36,543 nt of DNA from Clostridia bacterium (GTDB taxonomy: Bacteria > Bacillota > Clostridia > TANB77 > CAG-508): the NCBI GenBank assembly GCA_017510245.1, contig JAFWNQ010000001.1, positions 1 to 36,543 on the forward strand. The letters run 5' to 3'. The position numbers and the translations under genes were made by a program. Shown here in pieces: positions 1 through 6,720 of the stretch. The notes beneath the pieces are model-generated. The model was not told the DNA's origin and searched no databases. It saw only the letters and a list, made by a program, of their open reading frames with translations. Within the stretch, counting starts at the first letter, position 1, and each line of letters opens with the position of its first letter.

Positions 1-141
1 ATATTAAAAGATGCTGGAAAAATATCACATGAAATAGCAAAGGATAAAGCATTAACTGAATTTGAAATTTATAGAGTAAAACAAGATAAATTATATAAAT
101 CTGATTTTGATTTATTAATGGAAGAAAGTGAAAAAATATGA
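1..141 (+). CDS. RhuM-like protein, C-terminal 46 residues (partial)
   Basis: Only the C-terminus is inside the window, in frame from base 1 to the TGA at 139-141. The fragment carries an 'aGKISHEIAKDKA...FEIYRVKQD...SDFD' pattern, which I recall as the C-terminal signature of RhuM family proteins (virulence-associated RhuM/Fic-related). Their molecular function is poorly defined and they are often found in accessory regions. The stop overlaps the next start as ATGA (138-141), so the two genes are probably translationally coupled. The family call rests on one short motif; whether the gene is intact upstream cannot be seen. Confidence 0.55.
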   Translation: MLKDAGKISHEIAKDKALTEFEIYRVKQDKLYKSDFDLLMEESEKI

Positions 142-491
142 GAATAAAATCATTGTATGTATGTGTTGATGATATGAAAAGAGCAATTAATTTTTATACA
201 AAATTCTTTGAAAAAAGTCCTATAAAAAATGATTCTATATATAGTATTTTTGAAATTGATGATTTTAGATTTGGATTATTTGCCTATAAAGAAATGAATG
301 AAACTCATACTTTTGGAAGTAATTGTTTACCAAGTATAGAAGTAGATAGTATAGAAATATTAAAAAGAAAAATAGAAAATTTAGAAATATGTTTTCCGTT
401 AACTAAAATCGAAAATAATTATGTAGTAGAATTCATTGATAGTGAGGGAAATCACATAGAATTAACAACACCTTTAAAAGGAAGTGATTAA
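138..491 (+). CDS. VOC (glyoxalase/bleomycin-resistance fold) family protein
   Basis: A 117-residue protein with the shape of a single vicinal-oxygen-chelate module. It opens with a beta strand and 'VDDMKRAINFYTKFF' (residues about 10-24), the usual first beta-alpha unit, and ends with 'FIDSEGNHIELTTP', the usual last strand with its conserved Glu. VOC proteins are metal-dependent lyases, dioxygenases or drug-binding proteins. The first metal ligand is normally His or Gln in strand 1, but here that strand reads LYVCVDD, so the metal site may be incomplete and the activity cannot be predicted. The start overlaps the preceding gene by 4 bases, and the stop lies just before rbgA, whose ribosome binding site is inside this gene's last codons. 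Confidence 0.7.
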   Translation: MRIKSLYVCVDDMKRAINFYTKFFEKSPIKNDSIYSIFEIDDFRFGLFAYKEMNETHTFGSNCLPSIEVDSIEILKRKIENLEICFPLTKIENNYVVEFIDSEGNHIELTTPLKGSD

Positions 492-492
492 A

Positions 493-1386
493 ATGAAAGA
501 TGAAAAAAGTCTTAACAATACCGTAATCAATTGGTATCCAGGCCATATGGCAAAAACTAAAAGGCAGATGATAGAAGATTTAAAAATTATAGATATTGTT
601 ATAGAAATTCTTGATGCTAGGATTCCTATAGCAAGTAGAAATCCGGATTTGGCAGAATACATTAAAAACAAAAAACAAATTGTGGTATTAAACAAAACTG
701 ATTTGGCAGACGAACATATAACGAGTGAATGGATAGATTATTTTAAAAGTAAAAATATAAGAGCTATAGCGATAGAAGCAAATTCCACGACTGGAGTTAA
801 AAAATTATTAAACACTATTAACACAATTAATAGTGAGGTGCAAAAAAAATACAAGCAAAAAGGTAGAACAGGGTATGTAACAAAAGCAATGATCTTTGGC
901 ATTCCAAATGTGGGAAAATCTACAGTTATTAATAGTTTATCAGGCAAGAAAACAGCTAAAGTTGAAAATAGACCGGGAGTAACGAGACAAAAGCAGTGGA
1001 TAAAAATTAGTGAGAACATTCAATTAATGGATACTCCAGGAATGCTGTGGCCTAAGTTTGAAAATGAAGATATTGCAATGCATTTAGCATTTACAAACAG
1101 TATAGGACAGAATGCTATTGATGTTGAAGAAATTGCTTTTCAATTATTAAAATTTCTAATACATAATCATAAAGATAATATTGAAGAAAGATATGGAATC
1201 GAAATTTCAGAAGATGAAGAATTAATTGAAGATATAATGTATATAGTGGAAATAAGAGATAAGATTGCGAGAAAAAAAGGATGCATAGTTTCTGGTGGAA
1301 ATATTGATGAAACAAAGATATCAAACTTAATTTTAAATGATTTTCAGACTGGAAAACTAGGAAAAATAAGTATTGAGAGACCATAA
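493..1386 (+). CDS. rbgA: Ribosome biogenesis GTPase RbgA (YlqF)
   Basis: A circularly permuted GTPase that acts late in 50S subunit assembly, helping to incorporate the last large-subunit proteins. The 297-residue protein opens with the family hallmark WYPGHMAK (residues about 14-21). It then shows the permuted order of G motifs: G4 NKTDL (about residue 67) comes before the P-loop GIPNVGKST (about 136) and G3 DTPGM (about 180). The C-terminal part is helical, as in RbgA. I chose ATG 493 over an upstream in-frame GTG at 484 because AAAAGGAAG lies about 8 bases before the ATG. It sits in a tight operon with an ADP-ribosylglycohydrolase and mrnC, so two rRNA/ribosome maturation genes share a transcript. 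Confidence 0.95.
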   Translation: MKDEKSLNNTVINWYPGHMAKTKRQMIEDLKIIDIVIEILDARIPIASRNPDLAEYIKNKKQIVVLNKTDLADEHITSEWIDYFKSKNIRAIAIEANSTTGVKKLLNTINTINSEVQKKYKQKGRTGYVTKAMIFGIPNVGKSTVINSLSGKKTAKVENRPGVTRQKQWIKISENIQLMDTPGMLWPKFENEDIAMHLAFTNSIGQNAIDVEEIAFQLLKFLIHNHKDNIEERYGIEISEDEELIEDIMYIVEIRDKIARKKGCIVSGGNIDETKISNLILNDFQTGKLGKISIERP

Positions 1387-1406
1387 TAATTAAAATGGAG
1401 TTTAAT

Positions 1407-2198
1407 ATGTGGGGAGCAATTATAGGAGATATAGCAGGTTCAATTTATGAATTTGGGCAAATAAAAAGAATAAATAGAGTTGAATGTAGTGAACTAATAC
1501 CAGAAGACGGTTTTTTTAGTGACGATACTATATTAACGGTTGCTATTGCTGATGCAATTAATGATAATAGAGATTACGAAAAATATCTAAGAAAATATGG
1601 GGAAAGATATCAAAGATATAGACCAGATTTTAAACCTTATTTTTCAACTAGCTTTTCACCAGGTTTTATAAAATGGGTGAATGGAAATAGTGAAGGAGAT
1701 AGCATAGGAAATGGAGCAATGATGAGAGTTTCTCCAGTTGGTTATATGTTTAATTCTGAAAAAGAAGTAATGGAAAATGCGAGATTAGCTACTATTCCAT
1801 CTCATAATTCGGAAGAAGCGGTAAAATGTTCACAACTAGTTGCTTTGATTATTTACTATGCTAGAAATGGATTAAGCAAAGAACAGATAAAAAGAAAACT
1901 TAGAATTGATACAGAATATAAGCCATTTGAAAGATTTAATTCTACATGTTATGAAACAATAGGAAATTGTTTATATGCTTTGTTTAATTCTAATAGTTTT
2001 GAAGAGAGTGTTTTAAAAGTGATTTCTTATGGGGGAGATACTGATACAAATGCCTGTATAGTAGGTTCAATGGCTGAGGCACTATATGGAATAGATTCTA
2101 CTACAAAATATAGGGCAAAGACGAAAATTCCAGAGGAGTTTGCAAGAGTATTAGAAAAAAGCTATAATAAGAGAAAAATAGAAGACTTTGAAAGATAG
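1407..2198 (+). CDS. ADP-ribosylglycohydrolase family protein
   Basis: A 263-residue protein with the DraG/ARH family motifs: GAIIGDIAGS at the N-terminus (residues 3-12), the metal-binding SDDT (38-41), GNGAMMRVSP in the middle, and GGDTDT (209-214) near the C-terminus. Members use two Mg ions held by these Asp residues to hydrolyse ADP-ribosyl bonds on proteins, nucleic acids or small molecules; the substrate here is unknown. I prefer ATG 1407 to the in-frame ATG 1395 because GGAG sits 7 bases before it and family members begin at about this point. It lies between rbgA and mrnC, an unusual place for it, so a role tied to rRNA or translation is conceivable but unproven. Confidence 0.88.
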   Translation: MWGAIIGDIAGSIYEFGQIKRINRVECSELIPEDGFFSDDTILTVAIADAINDNRDYEKYLRKYGERYQRYRPDFKPYFSTSFSPGFIKWVNGNSEGDSIGNGAMMRVSPVGYMFNSEKEVMENARLATIPSHNSEEAVKCSQLVALIIYYARNGLSKEQIKRKLRIDTEYKPFERFNSTCYETIGNCLYALFNSNSFEESVLKVISYGGDTDTNACIVGSMAEALYGIDSTTKYRAKTKIPEEFARVLEKSYNKRKIEDFER

Positions 2199-2226
2199 TG
2201 GTTTAAATAAGAAAGAGAGAACTAAT

Positions 2227-2637
2227 ATGTTTGAAGAACTAATTAATAAAAGTGAAACAGAAATAAATATGATGTCACCACTAACATGGGCATATGTAGG
2301 GGACAGTGTATATGAAATGTATATTAGAACTTACTTAAGCAATTCGACAAATTTTAATCCACATAAGATGCACATAATTGCAATAAAGTATGTAAAAGCA
2401 GAGGCACAAGCTAAAATTTTAGAAAAGTTAAAGGATGAGTTAACTGACGAAGAAAAAGATATTGTAAGAAGGGGAAGAAATACGGAAAACCATCACTTAC
2501 CAAAACATGCATCAGCTACTGATTATATGTATGCAACTGCTTTTGAAGCTTTAATAGGATATCTGTTCTTGACAAAAAAGTATAATAGATTGAAAGAGGT
2601 TTTAAAGAAGTGTATAGAAATAGTTGAAAATAACTAA
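2227..2637 (+). CDS. mrnC: Mini-ribonuclease 3 (MrnC)
   Basis: A 136-residue RNase III-type domain without a dsRNA-binding domain, the hallmark of Mini-III, which trims the ends of 23S rRNA precursors. Visible motifs are 'WAYVGDSVYEMYIR' (catalytic Asp/Glu helix, about residues 22-35), 'RRGRN' and the second catalytic block 'ATAFEALIGYLFL'. The start is ATG 2227, with a purine-rich GAGAGA before it; an upstream in-frame ATG at 2188 overlaps the preceding gene and would add a tail the family lacks. Last gene of the rbgA operon, followed by a bidirectional terminator at 2686-2726. Confidence 0.92.
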   Translation: MFEELINKSETEINMMSPLTWAYVGDSVYEMYIRTYLSNSTNFNPHKMHIIAIKYVKAEAQAKILEKLKDELTDEEKDIVRRGRNTENHHLPKHASATDYMYATAFEALIGYLFLTKKYNRLKEVLKKCIEIVENN

Positions 2638-2685
2638 ACTAATAGATTAGTTGTATAAAGAATAGAAAGAAAAAAGTGCTTAAAA

Positions 2686-2726
2686 TAAAAAATTACCTTG
2701 AATAAAATACAAGGTAATTTTTTTAT
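2686..2726. terminator. Bidirectional rho-independent terminator (mrnC / tRNA-Glu)
   Basis: A 10-bp stem AATTACCTTG (2691-2700) / CAAGGTAATT (2710-2719) has A runs on the left and T runs on the right. It can therefore end transcription of mrnC on the plus strand and of the convergent tRNA-Glu on the minus strand. Confidence 0.85.
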
Positions 2727-2727
2727 T

Positions 2728-2802
2728 TGGTGACCCCTACGGGAATCGAACCCATGATTCAGCCTTGAGAGGGCTGCGTCTTAACCGCTTGACCAAGGGG
2801 CC
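2728..2802 (-). tRNA. tRNA-Glu (anticodon CTC)
   Basis: On the minus strand this folds as a standard cloverleaf. The acceptor stem GGCCCCT pairs with AGGGGTC, and the anticodon stem CAGCC/GGCTG encloses loop CTCTCAA with anticodon CTC, reading GAG. The T-loop is TTCGATT and the CCA end is encoded. A strong promoter lies upstream at 2822-2850. Confidence 0.95.
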
Positions 2803-2821
2803 TTATGTAATCAACATAACT

Positions 2822-2850
2822 ATTATAACTTATTGTTGAAAATAAGTCAA
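2822..2850 (-). promoter_or_regulatory. Sigma-A promoter of tRNA-Glu
   Basis: Minus strand: TTGACT (2850-2845), 17-base spacer, TATAAT (2827-2822). The -10 box ends about 20 bases before the tRNA 5' end. Confidence 0.85.
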
Positions 2851-2909
2851 TTAGTTTTGAAAAAAAGACTGCATTATATTAGTTATCAAAAACATTGTTT
2901 TTATAATAA

Positions 2910-2969
2910 AACATTAGACATTTCATTTTATAATATTGGAGAATATTATAAAATGAAAATATAACATTA
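2910..2969. repeat. Perfect 17-bp inverted repeat flanked by AACATTA direct repeats
   Basis: Arms at 2921-2937 and 2942-2958 are exact reverse complements around a 4-base GGAG loop. The sequence AACATTA occurs on both sides (2910-2916 and 2963-2969). No T run follows on either strand, so it is not a typical terminator. The remainder of the 2803-3029 gap holds the tRNA promoter and the orphan-gene terminator; I see no gene in it. Confidence 0.8.
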
Positions 2970-2970
2970 A

Positions 2971-3011
2971 TAAAAAGCCCCGAAGATTTGTAGTTGTACA
3001 AATCTTCGGGG
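2971..3011 (-). terminator. Strong terminator of the orphan gene
   Basis: A perfect 15-bp stem, CCCCGAAGATTTGTA (2978-2992) with TACAAATCTTCGGGG (2997-3011) and loop GTTG, is followed on the minus strand by GCTTTTTATT. It starts about 20 bases after the stop codon of the minus-strand gene. Confidence 0.9.
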
Positions 3012-3029
3012 AGAAAACACGATGGTTAT

Positions 3030-3422
3030 TTAGAAGTAGTGCCTAGTCCGGCCAGCCTGCTTGGCGCGATGCCAAAGTCTCCTTTGGCTATACATCTCCA
3101 GAGTATCCTCATGAATTGGCGGAACATAGATTGTGTCATCTCTAAGATAACCTTCTTCCAACAAAATCTCTTGGAATCCCTTAATGTTAGGAACAAAGAA
3201 AATGTTGACTGGAGTTATCACAACAGAGATAACGTTGTCTTCCACATTGAAAGTATGAGGAAGACTGTCGACAAAGTGGGAGGTGGTCACCTGTAATGAG
3301 ATTGGTACCAAAACTCCGTTAGGGCTCCGCAAGAATGTCTTGACATACACTGCTGATGTAAGGTTTAGTTTTACGCCCACACGCTTAAGCCGCTTAAATG
3401 AGTTAATCTTAAAAATAGCCAT
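3030..3422 (-). CDS. Orphan protein of unknown function, atypical composition
   Basis: A 130-residue protein I do not recognise. The N-terminal part (MAIFKINSFKRLKRV) and the C-terminus (RRLWHRAKQAGRTRHYF) are strongly basic, with a beta-rich middle containing many Val/Ile/Thr. There is no signal peptide, membrane span or Cys motif. ATG 3422 is chosen because GAAGGGATC lies about 8 bases upstream. By my count 3061-3420 is about 42% G+C against about 28% in neighbouring efp. Arginine uses CGG, CGC, CGT and AGG as well as AGA, unlike neighbours that use AGA almost only. It is a single-gene unit with a perfect promoter and terminator, beside a tRNA. Recent acquisition is the simplest reading; the plus-strand ORFs opposite it are shadows. 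Confidence 0.72.
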   Translation of the reverse strand: MAIFKINSFKRLKRVGVKLNLTSAVYVKTFLRSPNGVLVPISLQVTTSHFVDSLPHTFNVEDNVISVVITPVNIFFVPNIKGFQEILLEEGYLRDDTIYVPPIHEDTLEMYSQRRLWHRAKQAGRTRHYF

Positions 3423-3466
3423 AATGATCCCTTCGTACAGTAGGTTACAAACCATACAACATTTCT

Positions 3467-3495
3467 ATTTTAACACAACATGCAACATTTGTCAA
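3467..3495 (-). promoter_or_regulatory. Consensus sigma-A promoter of the orphan gene
   Basis: Minus strand: TTGACA (3495-3490), 17-base spacer, TAAAAT (3472-3467). The motif CAACATTT occurs on the plus strand within the spacer/-35 region (3483-3490) and again just downstream of the -10 box (3457-3464). This spacing could be a repressor site. Confidence 0.85.
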
Positions 3496-3539
3496 TTGAA
3501 AGGTTTAGAATAAAACTAACCTATATTTTTCAAAAATAC

Positions 3540-3568
3540 TTGATTTATGTGAAGTTTTAGTGTAAAAT
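3540..3568 (+). promoter_or_regulatory. Sigma-A promoter of efp
   Basis: TTGATT (3540-3545), 17-base spacer, TAAAAT (3563-3568), about 49 bases before the efp start. Confidence 0.75.
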
Positions 3569-3616
3569 TACGTATATGTAAAACAATGTATATTATAATG
3601 GAAAGGGGTAATAATA

Positions 3617-4183
3617 ATGGCAGCAGTTTATTCGGCAGGTGATTTTAGAAATGGAACAACTTTTGAAATGGATGGAAATGTATATAGAATAGTTGAATTC
3701 CAACATGTAAAACCAGGAAAGGGATCTGCATTTGTTAGAACAAAAATAAAAAATGTAATAACAGGAGCAGTATTGGAAAAAACTTTTAATCCATCTGAAA
3801 AATTTCCGGCAGCAGAGATTGAAAGAAAAGAAATGCAATATCTATATGAAGATGGTGGAATTTACTATTTTATGGATAATGAAACTTATGATCAAACACC
3901 ACTTAATAAAGATCAGCTAGGAGATAGTTTAAAATTCTTAAAAGAGAATATGAATGTTAAATTATTATCATATCAAGGAAATGTATTTTCAATTGAATTA
4001 CCTATATCAGTTGAACTAGAAGTTACATATACAGAACCAGGATTTGCTGGAAATACAACAACAACATCTGGAAAACCTGCTACACTTGAAAATGGATATG
4101 AATTAACTGTACCAATGTTTATAAATATTGGAGACATAATTAAAGTTGATACTCGTACAGGAGAATATATGGAAAGAGTATAA
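3617..4183 (+). CDS. efp: Elongation factor P
   Basis: A 188-residue protein of the usual EF-P length. EF-P binds between the ribosomal P and E sites and relieves stalling at polyproline stretches. The KOW-like N-terminal domain carries the loop VKPGKGSAF, with the conserved lysine at about position 35, the residue modified in many bacteria. The C-terminal OB domains contain the family pattern [19 protein letters not shown] and end in a '[17 protein letters not shown]' tail. AAAGGGG precedes the ATG. It is co-transcribed with the next gene, whose ribosome binding site lies at this gene's stop. Confidence 0.97.
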   Translation: MAAVYSAGDFRNGTTFEMDGNVYRIVEFQHVKPGKGSAFVRTKIKNVITGAVLEKTFNPSEKFPAAEIERKEMQYLYEDGGIYYFMDNETYDQTPLNKDQLGDSLKFLKENMNVKLLSYQGNVFSIELPISVELEVTYTEPGFAGNTTTTSGKPATLENGYELTVPMFINIGDIIKVDTRTGEYMERV

Positions 4184-4197
4184 TGAAAGGAAAATAT

Positions 4198-4740
4198 ATG
4201 TCAGATTTAAGTAAAAAATACCAAGAAATTCTTGAAGGACTGGAAAAAAATGTTCAAGACAAAAATGAACTAAACTTATTAAAAAGTCAATTGAGCGAAC
4301 TTGTAGTGTACTTTACAGATATGATTAGTAAAACCGATAATATTGAAGAAAACATAAGCAAGGTAGATAGAAATATAAGAAGACTTTCAAGAAGACTAGA
4401 CATTATTGAAGAAGATATATATGTAGACCCAGAAGAAGATGAACTCGAGCAATTAGGAAGTGATCAAATGCATGATAATGATTTTGAGTTTGAAATAACG
4501 TGTCCTTATTGTAATTATGAGTTTATAACTGACAATAGTTTTAAAAACGAAAAAGTAATTAAATGTCCAAAATGTCTTAAAAATATAGAACTTGACTGGG
4601 GAAATGATGAAACGAACTATAGAGAAGAAGAATTAAACAAGGATTATGTTGCTGAAGATGATGTAGATTATAAAGTTGAAGTTAATCCTCCAAATGAGGA
4701 AGATATAGAAAAAGATAATGAAAATGATGATGATATGTAA
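4198..4740 (+). CDS. Coiled-coil / zinc-ribbon protein (CD1247-type)
   Basis: A 180-residue acidic protein. Residues 1-75 are helical, with heptad-like Leu/Ile spacing (YQEILEGLEKNV... KLDIIEEDI-type pattern). A 'YVDPEEDELEQLG' stretch follows, then a CPYC...CPKC zinc ribbon (about residues 97-125) and a highly acidic tail. The layout matches a small protein often found directly after efp in Clostridia, known as CD1247 N-terminal domain protein; its function is unknown. ATG 4198 is used because AAAGGA lies 6 bases before it, although an in-frame ATG overlaps the efp stop at 4183. It shares the efp promoter and ends at a bidirectional terminator. Confidence 0.75.
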   Translation: MSDLSKKYQEILEGLEKNVQDKNELNLLKSQLSELVVYFTDMISKTDNIEENISKVDRNIRRLSRRLDIIEEDIYVDPEEDELEQLGSDQMHDNDFEFEITCPYCNYEFITDNSFKNEKVIKCPKCLKNIELDWGNDETNYREEELNKDYVAEDDVDYKVEVNPPNEEDIEKDNENDDDM

Positions 4741-4767
4741 AAAGGCGACAGTTTAGTCGCCTTTTTA
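4739..4767. terminator. Bidirectional terminator between convergent genes
   Basis: Stem AAAAAGGCGAC / GTCGCCTTTTT with loop AGTTTA. A runs on one side and T runs on the other let it serve both the efp operon (+) and the M23 peptidase gene (-). Its core closely resembles the terminator at 36272. Confidence 0.85.
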
Positions 4768-4794
4768 CAGCTTTGATAGAATAGAGTTACATTT

Positions 4795-5391
4795 TTATAA
4801 ATCATAATAGTTTAGAGGATTTACAGCAGTATTATTGTACTTTATTGTAAAATGTAAATGGCAACCGGTACTAGCACCATTGGTTGGATTTCCATTAGAA
4901 TCTTTATATGGATTATTAATAATACCATATACATTTTTAGGACCAACTGAACCTATAACTTGTCCTTTATGGATTGATTCGCGTAGTGAAACTAAAATTA
5001 TAGGAGATACATGGCAGTAAGAAATCTTTATATCTGGATAATTATCTAATTGATATGTAATAGTATATCCACCACCTGCACCCCAAGAAGCAAAAGTTAC
5101 AGTACCATTATCAATGGCATATAGCTTTGTACCTTCTGGAGCTGGTATATCAATTCCAGAATGATATGTGGAAGCTCCTGAAGTTGGACTACTACGCTTT
5201 CCAAATGGAGATGAAATATTAGTATAACCAGGAATTGGCCAGACAAAGTTATAAGAAGAAAAAACAAAGTTATTATTTGTATACTGAGAAAATGATGAAT
5301 TATCGATTTCAAAGAATGGTATAAAGAAAATGCAAATAAGAATTGTAATAAACAGTAATATATATAAGTATTTGTAAAAAAAACTAAGCAC
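4795..5391 (-). CDS. M23 family metallopeptidase, membrane-anchored
   Basis: A 198-residue protein with an N-terminal membrane anchor (about residues 6-26) and one LytM/M23 peptidase domain outside the cell. The zinc ligands are visible: HSGIDI (H-x-G-x-D) in the first half and HLHF (H-x-H) near the C-terminus, preceded by 'SSPFGKRSSP'. Such enzymes cut peptide cross-bridges in peptidoglycan. In spore-formers some act in engulfment or cortex remodelling, but nothing here shows which. The start is taken as GTG 5391 because GGAGG lies 5 bases before it; an upstream TTG at 5403 is less likely. tRNA-Trp lies about 40 bases upstream on the same strand and may share its transcript. Confidence 0.88.
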   Translation of the reverse strand: MLSFFYKYLYILLFITILICIFFIPFFEIDNSSFSQYTNNNFVFSSYNFVWPIPGYTNISSPFGKRSSPTSGASTYHSGIDIPAPEGTKLYAIDNGTVTFASWGAGGGYTITYQLDNYPDIKISYCHVSPIILVSLRESIHKGQVIGSVGPKNVYGIINNPYKDSNGNPTNGASTGCHLHFTIKYNNTAVNPLNYYDL

Positions 5392-5430
5392 AAAAACCTC
5401 CAATAATTGTTTTTGTACTTAGCAAAAAAA

Positions 5431-5505
5431 TGGCAGGGGTAGAAGGATTCGAACCCTCACGCACGGTTTTGGAGACCGGAATGCTACCATTAACATCATA
5501 CCCCT
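5431..5505 (-). tRNA. tRNA-Trp (anticodon CCA)
   Basis: Minus-strand cloverleaf: acceptor AGGGGTA/TACCCCT, anticodon loop CTCCAAA with anticodon CCA, T-loop TTCGAAT, encoded CCA end. The first pair of the anticodon stem (C-T) is a mismatch; the other four pair. Confidence 0.94.
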
Positions 5506-5529
5506 ACGTAAATATTAATCACATTAAAT

Positions 5530-5558
5530 ATAATAACATAAATAATACTTTTTCGCAA
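5530..5558 (-). promoter_or_regulatory. Sigma-A promoter of tRNA-Trp
   Basis: Minus strand: TTGCGA (5558-5553), 17-base spacer, TATTAT (5535-5530), about 24 bases before the tRNA. Confidence 0.7.
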
Positions 5559-5604
5559 GAGGTATAATAAAAAAATAAGAAATAAAAAGCAATGAGGAGA
5601 AACA

Positions 5605-6027
5605 GTGGAAAAGATTAAAGAAATAATAAAAAAAGTAATGACCAAGGAAATATTTTTTTATATAGTATTTGGAGTATCTACAACCATAATTAATTTAGTT
5701 TTATTTTATGTGTTAAATGAAAAATTGAAAATAAATGAGAATATAGCAAATATAATTGCAATTCTATGTGCTGTAATTATGGCATATATAACAAATAAAG
5801 ATTTGGTTTTTCATTCAGAGGCAAAAGGCTACAAGCAAAAAATAGCTGAGTTTTGTAAATTCATGGGAGGAAGAGCCTTTACTATGGTAGTAGAATGGGG
5901 GTTGGGAGCTTTATTGTTTTTAACTCCAATTAATAAAATGATTAGTAAAATATTTGTTACAGTTGTTGTAATAATAATCAATTATTTTTTTAGTAAATTT
6001 ATTGTATTTAGGCATAAGAAAAAATGA
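5605..6027 (+). CDS. GtrA family membrane protein
   Basis: A 140-residue protein with four predicted membrane spans (about residues 15-35, 43-62, 88-106, 112-130) and the GtrA signature: FFYIVFGVSTTIINLVLFY at the start, 'NKDLVFHSEAK' between spans 2 and 3, and 'NYFFSKFIVFR' at the end. GtrA-like proteins are thought to help move lipid-linked sugars across the membrane for glycosylation of surface polymers. No glycosyltransferase is adjacent, so the pathway is unknown. It starts with GTG behind GAGGAGA. It is a single gene immediately before ssrA. Confidence 0.9.
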   Translation: MEKIKEIIKKVMTKEIFFYIVFGVSTTIINLVLFYVLNEKLKINENIANIIAILCAVIMAYITNKDLVFHSEAKGYKQKIAEFCKFMGGRAFTMVVEWGLGALLFLTPINKMISKIFVTVVVIIINYFFSKFIVFRHKKK

Positions 6028-6031
6028 TTAG

Positions 6032-6060
6032 TTGACAAAATTTACAAATGAACATATAAT
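6032..6060 (+). promoter_or_regulatory. Consensus promoter of ssrA
   Basis: TTGACA (6032-6037), 17-base spacer, TATAAT (6055-6060): a full consensus match, fitting a highly expressed stable RNA whose mature 5' end is at about 6077. Confidence 0.92.
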
Positions 6061-6076
6061 AATAGTATACATACAT

Positions 6077-6434
6077 GGGGATGTAATGGCTTCGACAATA
6101 GTAGTGAAACATTATAAGCGAGTAGTGGATGGCTGCTTTGGCCACTTTAAAAAAGCAGAAATAAATATAAACGCTGATAATAGAGAATTAGCATACGCTG
6201 CCTAATTAAAGGCACGTCGCTTTATTATAGTTGCCTACTGACAATAATAAAGTGTTGAATTAAGTAGGAAACAAAGCTATTCTGTCCATAGGGATAGTGG
6301 GTAATTTTATGGATACAATTAGTTAAAGTTCGTTTACTAACTTAATTAATTGGAAACTTTTTAGTAAACTGCACTCGGAGAAAGTAATGTGGATTTATTA
6401 TTGGACGTGGGTTCAACTCCCACCATCTCCACCA
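6077..6434 (+). ncRNA. ssrA: Transfer-messenger RNA (tmRNA)
   Basis: A one-piece tmRNA of about 358 nt that rescues stalled ribosomes and tags the unfinished protein for degradation. The 5' GGGGATG pairs with 3' CATCTCC, followed by ACCA. The tRNA-like part shows the 5' TGTAATGGCTTCGAC segment and the 3' T-arm GGGTTCAACTCCC. The tag frame runs from GCA 6155 to TAA 6203 and reads AEINI-NADNR-ELAYAA (16 residues), ending in the expected small hydrophobic proteolysis signal. The resume codon is inferred from the pattern. Pseudoknot-like GC segments follow the tag. The minus-strand ORF opposite the 3' end is an artefact. smpB is not in this window. Confidence 0.96.
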
Positions 6435-6529
6435 ATGACATATCTGGCAGAGGGAAAGTATAAATACATTTTTACTATTGTTGCTCATTACAGTTATATA
6501 AAAGTGGATACTATATTTTGATAGGAAAT

Positions 6530-6578
6530 AAAACACAAAAACTGTTTGTTGCTGAAAAGCAAGCAGTTTTTGTGTTTT
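6530..6578 (+). terminator. Terminator downstream of ssrA
   Basis: A long A/T-rich stem, AAAACACAAAAACTG with CAGTTTTTGTGTTTT, closed by TTG/CAA pairing around a GCTG-containing loop. It lies about 95 bases after the tmRNA 3' end. The rest of the 6435-6720 gap holds this hairpin and the rny promoter; I see no further gene. Confidence 0.8.
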
Positions 6579-6605
6579 ATAGCAGATGAATTTTTGTATA
6601 AGGGG

Positions 6606-6634
6606 TTGACATATTTTAAGATTAATAATAAAAT
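6606..6634 (+). promoter_or_regulatory. Sigma-A promoter of rny
   Basis: TTGACA (6606-6611), 17-base spacer, TAAAAT (6629-6634), leaving a 5' leader of roughly 80 bases before the rny start at 6721. Confidence 0.85.
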
Positions 6635-6720
6635 ATATACGTAGAATATTAATAAAAGTTTATAAAAAAGTTTATTTATATTTGTACATTGAAAATTTAA
6701 TAGAAAGAGGTGTATTAATT

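Noticed and set aside
2994..3513. Two plus-strand open frames opposite the orphan gene.
   Set aside because: They lack ribosome binding sites, the first begins inside the terminator hairpin, and the minus-strand gene has promoter, RBS and terminator.
6342..6536. Minus-strand open frame across the tmRNA 3' end ('WWRWWELNPRP').
   Set aside because: It is the antisense of the tmRNA tRNA-like domain, a well-known spurious translation.
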